Part shown: positions 6,306 through 11,306 of the stretch, piece after piece
Numbering within the stretch: position 1 is the first letter of the stretch
Layout of the letters: every line of letters starts with the position of its first letter
Source of the DNA: JBBKWG01 sp037968835
GTDB lineage: Bacteria; Pseudomonadota; Alphaproteobacteria; Rhodobacterales; Rhodobacteraceae
Length of the DNA stretch: 12,676 nt
NCBI GenBank assembly: GCA_037968835.1
Contig: JBBKWG010000224.1
Span: 1-12,676, forward strand
Reading direction: 5' to 3'
Translations under genes and position numbers: made by a program
Notes under the pieces: generated by a model
Told to the model about the DNA's origin: nothing
Seen by the model: only the letters and a program-made list of their open reading frames with translations
The model's database searches: none

Positions 6306-7217
6306 ATGCTTGACGAAACCGCCAAGGGCGTCTTCACGATCGCCGCAACGCCATTCCGGCCGGACGGCGCGCTAGATGCCGAGAGCCTCGAGCGAATGAC
6401 GGATTTTTATCTTGAGAAGGGTGCAACGGGGCTCACGATCCTCGGCATCATGGGCGAAGCCGGCAAACTCACACCTGATGAGTCCGAAACGGTGATTGCC
6501 CGCATTGCCGGTCGCGCCACGGTTCCAGTTATTGTAGGCGTCTCCGCACCCGGACTCGCGGCCATAGAATCCTTGGCAAAGACAGCGATGGACAAAGGAG
6601 CGGCGGGCGTCATGGTCGCGCCGCCTTCGAACCTGCGGACCGATGCGCAGATAATCGGCTACTTTATGACAATCGCCGAACGGATGGGCCAGATACCCTG
6701 GGTCCTTCAAGACTTTCCGCTGGTAACGAACGTCCAGATCGACCCGAAAGTGATCCTGAAGATCGTCGCCGATTGCCCGAATTGCGTGATGCTGAAACAC
6801 GAAGATTGGCCGGGCCTCGAAAAGATCGCCATGCTGCGCGCCGCATCGGACAACGGTGCGCGTCGAATTTCAATCCTGTGCGGCAATGGCGGACAGTTTC
6901 TGCTTGAGGAGATGATCCGAGGTGCCGACGGTGCCATGACCGGATTCGCTTTTCCGGAAATGATGGCGGATGTCGTTCGGCTGATGAGCGCAGGAGGCGA
7001 AAGTGCAGCGCGCAATATCTTCGATGCGTACATGCCGCTTATCCGCTATGAATCCCAGCCCGGCCTTGGGCTTGCAATTCGCAAGTATATTCTGGCGCGA
7101 CGCGGGGCCATCGCCCATGACACGGTCCGCGCGCCAGGCCCCAAACTCACAGCGGCCGCGATAGCTGAAGTTGAAACCCTCATCGAACGTCAAAGCGCCC
7201 GTCTGGCCAGACTCTGA
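6306..7217 (+). CDS. DapA/NAL superfamily class I aldolase-like protein, substrate unknown
   Basis: A 303-residue TIM-barrel protein of the dihydrodipicolinate synthase/N-acetylneuraminate lyase superfamily, whose members form a Schiff base between a lysine and usually a keto acid. The N-terminal GVFTIAATPFRPDGALD and the Schiff-base lysine in CVMLKHEDWPG (Lys164) are clear. Two other hallmarks are altered. The GTTGE loop that binds the pyruvate carboxylate reads GIMGEAGKL (47-55), and the YNVP tyrosine position reads LQDFP, with Gln135 in place of Tyr. It is therefore unlikely to be a housekeeping DapA. The ATG at 6306 has AGGGAG eight bases upstream. It is the last gene of the hydantoinase operon, so it probably acts on a ring-opening product or a related acid; this is inference. 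Confidence 0.85.
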   Translation: MLDETAKGVFTIAATPFRPDGALDAESLERMTDFYLEKGATGLTILGIMGEAGKLTPDESETVIARIAGRATVPVIVGVSAPGLAAIESLAKTAMDKGAAGVMVAPPSNLRTDAQIIGYFMTIAERMGQIPWVLQDFPLVTNVQIDPKVILKIVADCPNCVMLKHEDWPGLEKIAMLRAASDNGARRISILCGNGGQFLLEEMIRGADGAMTGFAFPEMMADVVRLMSAGGESAARNIFDAYMPLIRYESQPGLGLAIRKYILARRGAIAHDTVRAPGPKLTAAAIAEVETLIERQSARLARL

Positions 7218-7260
7218 CAGCTTCATCCTGTTGCCAAACACTTTGCGGCAGTTGATCCTT

Positions 7261-7281
7261 GGAGCGTAAGTGCCGCGCTCC
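7261..7281 (+). terminator. Weak hairpin after the aldolase gene, possible terminator
   Basis: GGAGCG (7261-7266) and CGCTCC (7276-7281) can pair around a 9-base loop, 44 bases after the aldolase stop. The following sequence has only an interrupted T stretch (GACTTCTTTC), so a rho-independent terminator is possible but not strong. Confidence 0.3.
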
Positions 7282-7301
7282 GACTTCTTTCGCAATTCAA
7301 T

Positions 7302-7306
7302 GAATC
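7302..7306. promoter_or_regulatory. GANTC (CcrM methylation) site upstream of mipZ
   Basis: GAATC at 7302-7306 is the only GANTC site I find in the 171 bases between the aldolase gene and mipZ. It lies about 30 bases upstream of the mipZ -10 candidate at 7336. In Caulobacter crescentus mipZ is one of the genes known to respond to CcrM methylation of promoter GANTC sites together with GcrA. Confidence 0.45.
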
Positions 7307-7335
7307 CGATGCTTTTCTTGTCGACCAACACAACA

Positions 7336-7341
7336 TATAGT
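7336..7341 (+). promoter_or_regulatory. Candidate -10 element for mipZ
   Basis: TATAGT (7336-7341) matches five of six bases of the -10 consensus. No good -35 is present at 16-18 bases; TTGTCG at 7318 is only 12 bases away. That is the pattern expected when an activator substitutes for a -35. The implied transcript would begin near 7348. Confidence 0.4.
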
Positions 7342-7350
7342 GTGCACATT

Positions 7351-7370
7351 CGGCGCGTCATACTGCGCCG
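7351..7370 (+). other. Hairpin in the mipZ 5' leader
   Basis: CGGCGC (7351-7356) and GCGCCG (7365-7370) are perfect complements around an 8-base loop. The hairpin would sit at the very 5' end of the proposed mipZ transcript, 7 bases before the AGAGG ribosome-binding sequence (7378-7382). It could stabilise the mRNA or tune initiation. Confidence 0.35.
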
Positions 7371-7388
7371 CAAGATCAGAGGCAGGCA

Positions 7389-8198
7389 GTGGCCCACATC
7401 ATAGTCGTCGGAAACGAAAAAGGCGGTGCGGGGAAATCCACCGTCTCGATGCATATTGCGACCGCACTTGTGCGAATGGGTCACGTGGTCGGCGTTCTCG
7501 ACCTTGACCTGCGCCAGAAAAGCTTCGGGCGCTATATCGAGAACCGGCGCAATTTCATCGCCGCCGAGGGTCTCGATCTTCCAAGTCCGATCTATCGCGA
7601 ACTACCCGAAATCCGGCGCGAAAGTCTGGGTCCTGGCGAAAACGTCTATGACCAGCGTCTTTCGGCAGCGGTGACGGGGTTGGAAAGTGAGGTCGAATTC
7701 ATCCTGATCGACTGTCCCGGCTCCCACACTCGCCTAAGCCAGGTGGCGCATTCGCTGGCTGATACGTTGGTGACGCCGCTCAACGACAGCTTTGTCGATT
7801 TCGATCTTCTGGCCCACACCGATCCCAGAACCAACAAGATCCTCGGTCCTTCGGTTTACGCCGAGATGGTCTGGAACGCGCGACAATTGCGCGCGCAGGC
7901 CGGGCTTGAACCGATTGACTGGGTGGTCGTGCGCAACCGCGTCGGCGCGCAGCAAATGCATAACAAGAAGAAGATGTCCGAAGCTGTAAATGCGCTTGCC
8001 AAACGGATCGGATTTCGCGTGGCGCCGGGATTTTCTGAGCGGGTGATATTTCGCGAACTATTTCCACGCGGACTGACCCTGCTCGACCTGCGCGACATCG
8101 GCGTGTCCAACCTGAACCTGTCAAATGTCGCCGCCCGTCAGGAACTTCGCGAACTGGTACGAGAGCTGAGGCTTCCGGGTGTTACCGTCGATTTTTGA
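7389..8198 (+). CDS. mipZ: MipZ, division-site positioning ATPase
   Basis: A ParA/MinD-superfamily ATPase that, in Caulobacter, forms a gradient from ParB at the poles and inhibits FtsZ so division occurs near midcell. The 269-residue product begins VAHIIVVGNEKGGAGKST, with the deviant Walker A KGGAGKS at 11-17. It continues VVGVLDLDLRQKSFGRYIEN and carries ILIDCPGS as Walker B. The MipZ-specific stretches VVRNRVG, MHNKKKMSEAV and APGFSERVIFRELFPRGLTL separate it from plasmid ParA. Translation starts at GTG 7389 with AGAGG six bases upstream; the product begins directly at the conserved strand, as in other MipZ proteins. It has its own leader with a -10 candidate. Its 3' end overlaps the convergent membrane-protein gene by 17 bases. 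parB is not nearby, as is usual for mipZ. Confidence 0.95.
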   Translation: MAHIIVVGNEKGGAGKSTVSMHIATALVRMGHVVGVLDLDLRQKSFGRYIENRRNFIAAEGLDLPSPIYRELPEIRRESLGPGENVYDQRLSAAVTGLESEVEFILIDCPGSHTRLSQVAHSLADTLVTPLNDSFVDFDLLAHTDPRTNKILGPSVYAEMVWNARQLRAQAGLEPIDWVVVRNRVGAQQMHNKKKMSEAVNALAKRIGFRVAPGFSERVIFRELFPRGLTLLDLRDIGVSNLNLSNVAARQELRELVRELRLPGVTVDF

Positions 8199-9144
8199 AC
8201 TGATTGGAAAGCGCGACTGACCAGCGCCGAATTACTGCACTCGCACCGCGCATGATCGCGTTGGGCGGACGCAACCGGCCAAGTTCCTCAGCATCATAAA
8301 GTTCATCCTGCGTCGCAATCCGCTGGAACTGTGTATGGTGAGATAACTGCAAGCTCGCCGCAGTCGACACTACCCGTACGAACTGCCGGCGCGGTCGTTG
8401 AAGTTCTGGAGGGCGAACCGCCAACATGACCGCTGTTAAAAATGTGACCAGGCCGAACTTCATCAGAAGCGTCTGAACCCAGCCGTCACTTTCAGCGGAG
8501 GGGAATGCCGCGCGATCCAGCTGGAAGGGTTCGACGACGACGGGCACAAATCCTTCGGTTCCCCGTGAACCGTACAGAACCTGTGAAAGGATGTTGCCGC
8601 CCGGATGATCTGGGCGAGCAACGCCCGAGATTTCGACCACCATGCCGTGAAGTCCGCCACCGATGCGACGTGCCATCAACCGTTCGAGATCGAGATTGTT
8701 TGCTGCTGCAATTGGAACATTGCTCAACACCGCTCCAATCGGAAGTGCAGGCGCGCGATTTACAGCGGCTCGTGCAATGGGACGGTGGGTTATGTGCGCG
8801 CTGGCCTCGCGCTGGACGGCGGCGGCACCGGCATCACTCAGGGGATAAAGCGGGATGACGGCGGCGTGGTCGGGTTTGTCCGTTGTGCCGAGATTGACAC
8901 CGATCACTTGACCGAAGTCGACCTCTGCCAACAAGCGCACCTCCGACGTCATGTTCGAATGCCGCGTCGCGTCAAAATTCTGGATCGCGACCAGCGGCAC
9001 CGGCCCCTGGCGCTGGCTCAGAACCCGGTCGGCGATGATCTGATCGTTGTGGTATCCCACCAGCACCGCTGCGGTGAACAGCATTCCGGCAAGCGACAGC
9101 CAGGCGCCCGGAGCAGATACCCATGATGTCAGATTTTTTGCCAA
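8182..9144 (-). CDS. Unrecognised two-helix membrane protein
   Basis: I do not recognise this 320-residue protein. It has a short N-terminus, a first hydrophobic helix at about 13-31 (GAWLSLAGMLFTAAVLVG), a loop of about 190 residues, a second helix at about 225-243 (LLMKFGLVTFLTAVMLAV), and a basic C-terminal tail of about 75 residues rich in Arg. By the positive-inside rule the loop is probably periplasmic and the tail cytoplasmic. The loop includes repeated Ala/Arg segments and GGGLHGMVVEISGVARPD near 162-178. There is no signal-peptidase site or catalytic motif I can name. The start is most likely TTG at 9144, with GAGGA nine bases upstream and an in-frame stop not far above; an ATG at 9084 would cut into helix 1. 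The layout superficially recalls SURF1 proteins, but their motifs are missing. Confidence 0.8.
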   Translation of the reverse strand: MAKNLTSWVSAPGAWLSLAGMLFTAAVLVGYHNDQIIADRVLSQRQGPVPLVAIQNFDATRHSNMTSEVRLLAEVDFGQVIGVNLGTTDKPDHAAVIPLYPLSDAGAAAVQREASAHITHRPIARAAVNRAPALPIGAVLSNVPIAAANNLDLERLMARRIGGGLHGMVVEISGVARPDHPGGNILSQVLYGSRGTEGFVPVVVEPFQLDRAAFPSAESDGWVQTLLMKFGLVTFLTAVMLAVRPPELQRPRRQFVRVVSTAASLQLSHHTQFQRIATQDELYDAEELGRLRPPNAIMRGASAVIRRWSVALSNQFKNRR

Positions 9145-9308
9145 TTCCGGCGGTCCTCGTACCTGTGCTTAACCGAGCCCTTGTTTTGGCGTCTCAAAGG
9201 GGCAGGAACGTGGCGCTTTGTGGAAGTATTGTCTCTGAAATCACGACAGACTGTTCAATCGGAACCTCACAGCGAATGCGGGAAGCGATGGGCCGCGTTG
9301 AAAGAATA
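9145..9308 (-). other. Intergenic stretch with a weak minus-strand promoter candidate
   Basis: No gene is supported in these 164 bases. On the minus strand TTGAAC (9258-9253) and GACAAT (9233-9228) are separated by 19 bases, longer than ideal, and could serve the membrane-protein gene. The alternative is read-through from the cbpA operon. Confidence 0.25.
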
Positions 9309-9626
9309 TCAATTCGGTGCGCTACTTCGGGTAAGAAGCAAGACAAACCGTTTCCTGTTTTGAGGATAGCAATTGCACATGCGATGCCGCGCATCTTCAA
9401 GCTCGTGGTGTGCGGCTTCCATCCGGCGTAGCGCGCGCTCTCTTCGTGCGTAGATCTGTCTTATCCGCGAACCAGGTTCTCCGATTGGCGGCAGCGAAGG
9501 GCGGTTTGATTTTGGAGACCACTTCAGGACCCGTCGCGTTTCTTCGACCCATATACGGTCCGCGTCCAGGTAGCGCCGGTACGTACTGATCAGCGCGATG
9601 CGATAGGTTTTCATACCCGGATGCAT
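9309..9626 (-). CDS. Small basic protein of unknown function
   Basis: I do not recognise this 105-residue protein. It is strongly basic, with many Arg. It has an aromatic/charged N-terminal helix-like part (TYRRYLDADRIWVEETRR), a proline-rich middle (NRPSLPPIGEPG), and a helix-prone stretch of about 30 residues (IRQIYARRERALRRMEAAHH onward) that may be a coiled coil. A Cys-x-Cys pair (MCNC) lies near 84-86. No membrane segment or signal peptide is visible. A very good ribosome-binding sequence, GGGAGG followed by AAAGA, precedes the ATG at 9626, which argues that it is a real gene. It starts 50 bases after the cbpM stop on the same strand, so it is probably the third gene of that operon. Confidence 0.7.
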   Translation of the reverse strand: MHPGMKTYRIALISTYRRYLDADRIWVEETRRVLKWSPKSNRPSLPPIGEPGSRIRQIYARRERALRRMEAAHHELEDARHRMCNCYPQNRKRFVLLLTRSSAPN

Positions 9627-9676
9627 TCTTTCCTCCCGAGGATCTCGAATACCCGCCCAATTTACGGTTTGCTCCG

Positions 9677-10024
9677 CTACTGCGACTTATCGGTGGGATT
9701 CTGATTTTCAGAGTATTCCGCGATCACGATCTTTCGGGCGCTTTCTGGCAGGCGTTCGATGGCCGCCGCCAGACACCGCAGGTCATGCCGCGCTCCGTTC
9801 AACTGATCTATGAGGGTCAGCACGACTGGAACGGCATCAGTCGACAGCGACAAGTCCTTGCGTAGGTCGCACAGCAGTCTGATCCGGGCGACATCCAGAT
9901 CGTCGAAAAGAGGCCCGCTTTCGCTTTGCCCGGGGCGCACCCAACCTTCGCTCACCCACACCCGCAGGTCCTGCGAATTCAGGCGCCGGACGCGCTGGAC
10001 CACTGTTTTTTCATCATATCTCAT
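9677..10024 (-). CDS. cbpM: CbpM-like chaperone modulator (MerR-like fold)
   Basis: CbpM binds the J domain of CbpA and restrains its co-chaperone activity. The product has 115 residues. It starts MRYDEKTVVQRVRRLNSQDL, then VWVSEGWVRPGQ, the helix-turn-helix-like stretch with the conserved W-x-x-x-G-W/LxP pattern of the family. It continues FDDLDVARIRLLCDLRKDL and an amphipathic helix toward the C-terminus (VLTLIDQLNG onward). The ATG at 10024 overlaps the cbpA stop by ATGA, so translation is coupled; the frame upstream to 10075 is cbpA antiphase and not family-like. Gene order cbpA-cbpM matches E. coli. Identification rests on size, pattern and neighbour. Confidence 0.85.
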   Translation of the reverse strand: MRYDEKTVVQRVRRLNSQDLRVWVSEGWVRPGQSESGPLFDDLDVARIRLLCDLRKDLSLSTDAVPVVLTLIDQLNGARHDLRCLAAAIERLPESARKIVIAEYSENQNPTDKSQ

Positions 10025-10956
10025 GATTTTCCTCCCGTCGGACGCCGCGGATTGTGGTGAACCTGCTCTTTCCATTTGCGCGCGAGCGCCTCCATCTCCG
10101 GGTCGATCCGCTCAGGCAGAACAATCCGAACGCGGACGATTTGGTCGCCAACCTGACCCTTCGCAGGATTGATCCCCTTCCCTTTCAAGCGCAGTCTGTG
10201 GCCCGACGAAGTGCCCTTTGGAACCGCGAGCGACACAGGTCCATTGATGGTCGCCGCTTCAACTTTCGCACCAAGCACCGCCTCATCGAATGTGATCGGC
10301 ACTTCGGACTCAATCGTGTTCCCGTCGCGCGAGAATACCGGATGCGGACGTATCGTTACCGTGATCAGAGCGTCGCCCGATGGCCCGCCGCCCAAGCCCG
10401 GCGCGCCTTTACCGCGAAGGCGTAGCGTTTGCCCGTCGCTCAACCCCGCCGGAATTGTCAGTTCGATCGAGTTGCCATCCGGCAACGTCAGGCTGCGTTT
10501 CGCGCCCAGCGCGGCATCCAGGAAATCGACCTCGAACTGATATCTGAGATCGCTTCCGCGCGCCTGAAACCCCGAACCGGATGAGCGTTGACCGGGCCGC
10601 GCGCGCTGTCCGAACAGGTCCGAGAAAACGTCGGAAACGTCCTCGAAATCGCCCATTCCCGGTCCGGCATTGTAACGCTTCCCGGCGTCTCCGCCTGCAT
10701 ACTGGTGGTAGTATCGGCGTTCTTCACGTTCGTGGCCGCTGGCATCAATCTCGCCGGCGTCGAATTTGCGTCGCTTCTCCACGTCGCCGAGCAGGTCGTA
10801 CGCTGCAGACAGCGCCTGGAAATCCGCAAGTTTCGTCGCATCACCCGGATGTAGATCCGGATGCAGGGATTTGGCCTTCTTTCGATAGGCTTTCTTGATG
10901 TCGTTCTGCGAAGCAGTCCGCGCAACACCGATTATCTTATAGGGATCGTCAGCCAT
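10021..10956 (-). CDS. cbpA: CbpA-type DnaJ co-chaperone (class B J-protein)
   Basis: A cytoplasmic Hsp70 co-chaperone that stimulates DnaK ATPase and delivers clients; E. coli CbpA also binds curved DNA. The 311-residue product has a J domain (about 1-70) with YKIIGVARTASQNDIKKAYR and the essential HPD at 32-34. A linker of Gly/Phe/Asp character follows (GMGDFEDVSDVFSDLFGQ, 99-116), then two beta-barrel substrate domains (GSDLRYQFEVDFLDAALG, TIPAGLSDGQTLRLRGKG, VPITFDEAVLGAKVE). The CxxCxGxG zinc-finger repeats of true DnaJ are absent, and the length fits CbpA. The ATG at 10956 gives the normal N-terminus. It heads a cbpA-cbpM-small-protein operon and diverges from a P-type ATPase across a region with FNR-like boxes, which suggests expression under low oxygen or slow growth. 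Confidence 0.95.
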   Translation of the reverse strand: MADDPYKIIGVARTASQNDIKKAYRKKAKSLHPDLHPGDATKLADFQALSAAYDLLGDVEKRRKFDAGEIDASGHEREERRYYHQYAGGDAGKRYNAGPGMGDFEDVSDVFSDLFGQRARPGQRSSGSGFQARGSDLRYQFEVDFLDAALGAKRSLTLPDGNSIELTIPAGLSDGQTLRLRGKGAPGLGGGPSGDALITVTIRPHPVFSRDGNTIESEVPITFDEAVLGAKVEAATINGPVSLAVPKGTSSGHRLRLKGKGINPAKGQVGDQIVRVRIVLPERIDPEMEALARKWKEQVHHNPRRPTGGKS

Positions 10957-10980
10957 GAAAGATTTCCCCCGAAATCAACT

Positions 10981-10996
10981 ATAATACGCGGCGTAT
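10981..10996 (-). promoter_or_regulatory. -10-like element and short palindrome just upstream of cbpA
   Basis: On the minus strand TATTAT (10986-10981) matches five of six bases of a -10 and lies 24 bases before the cbpA ATG. Overlapping it is ATACGC-G-GCGTAT (10984-10996), a 13-base palindrome that could be an operator. No good -35 is found at 17-18 bases. The plus-strand reading of the same bases gives a perfect TATAAT (10980-10985), but no gene follows directly. Confidence 0.35.
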
Positions 10997-11076
10997 GGCG
11001 ACCCTGTTCCTCGCGACACCCGATTTTCTTCGCGGCATTCGGACCGGAGCCTTACCTGTCGCTGCGCTCCGCGTTG

Positions 11077-11082
11077 TGTCTA
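11077..11082 (-). promoter_or_regulatory. -10-like element placed for FNR box 1 (toward cbpA)
   Basis: TAGACA on the minus strand (11082-11077) matches three of six -10 bases. It is separated from the box at 11105-11118 by 22 bases, the class II FNR spacing, which would start transcription near 11070 and give cbpA a leader of about 114 bases. Confidence 0.25.
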
Positions 11083-11104
11083 GCCGCCGGACAGAGATGC
11101 AGCC

Positions 11105-11118
11105 TTGACGCACGTCAA
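11105..11118. promoter_or_regulatory. FNR/FixK-type box 1
   Basis: TTGACGCACGTCAA is an inverted repeat with perfect 6-base arms and fits the TTGA-N6-TCAA core bound by FNR, FnrL and FixK regulators. It lies in the 349-base gap between cbpA and the P-type ATPase. Its centre is 41.5 bases from a start site implied by the minus-strand TAGACA, so it best fits activation of cbpA. Confidence 0.55.
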
Positions 11119-11165
11119 TCTATACTTCCGCGGCAAGATAGCCAAGAAATACGCAACTCAATCCG

Positions 11166-11179
11166 TTGATCCAGGTCAT
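11166..11179. promoter_or_regulatory. FNR/FixK-type box 2
   Basis: TTGATCCAGGTCAT differs from the canonical TTGAT-N4-ATCAA at two positions. Its centre is 61 bases right of box 1. A -10-like TTAGAT (11202-11207) on the plus strand lies 22 bases downstream, matching class II spacing with a start site near 11214, so it best fits activation of the P-type ATPase. Confidence 0.5.
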
Positions 11180-11201
11180 TCACGGTGTACTCGGTCGCCG
11201 A

Positions 11202-11207
11202 TTAGAT
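11202..11207 (+). promoter_or_regulatory. -10-like element placed for FNR box 2 (toward the ATPase)
   Basis: TTAGAT matches three of six -10 bases. It is only of interest because its distance from box 2 equals the class II FNR geometry; without the box I would not report it. Confidence 0.25.
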
Positions 11208-11213
11208 CCCGAC

Positions 11214-11306
11214 ATGAAAATTTCAATCCAGCACTTCGCCGGTCCACGCACAAGCAGCCGAGTGCGCCGGGCTGACATCGCTCGCACACGGTCGGACAGG
11301 AGTTGA
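11214..11306 (+). CDS. Possible 30-residue leader peptide upstream of the P-type ATPase
   Basis: ATG 11214 opens a 30-codon frame (MKISIQHFAGPRTSSRVRRA, then DIARTRSDRS) ending at TGA 11304-11306, which shares its last base with the ATPase ATG (TGATG). The peptide is basic and not hydrophobic. There is no good ribosome-binding sequence before its ATG, but the start site predicted from FNR box 2 falls at or beside base 11214, which would make it leaderless. It may couple translation to the ATPase, or may be a chance frame. Confidence 0.3.
   Translation: MKISIQHFAGPRTSSRVRRADIARTRSDRS

Noticed and set aside
6306..7217. Housekeeping dihydrodipicolinate synthase (dapA)
   Set aside because: The GTTGE loop and the YNVP tyrosine are replaced, and the gene lies in a catabolic operon.
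7389..8198. Chromosomal or plasmid ParA partition protein
   Set aside because: MHNKKKM and FSERVIFRELFPRGLTL are MipZ features, there is no parB beside it, and no parS-like sequence is seen.
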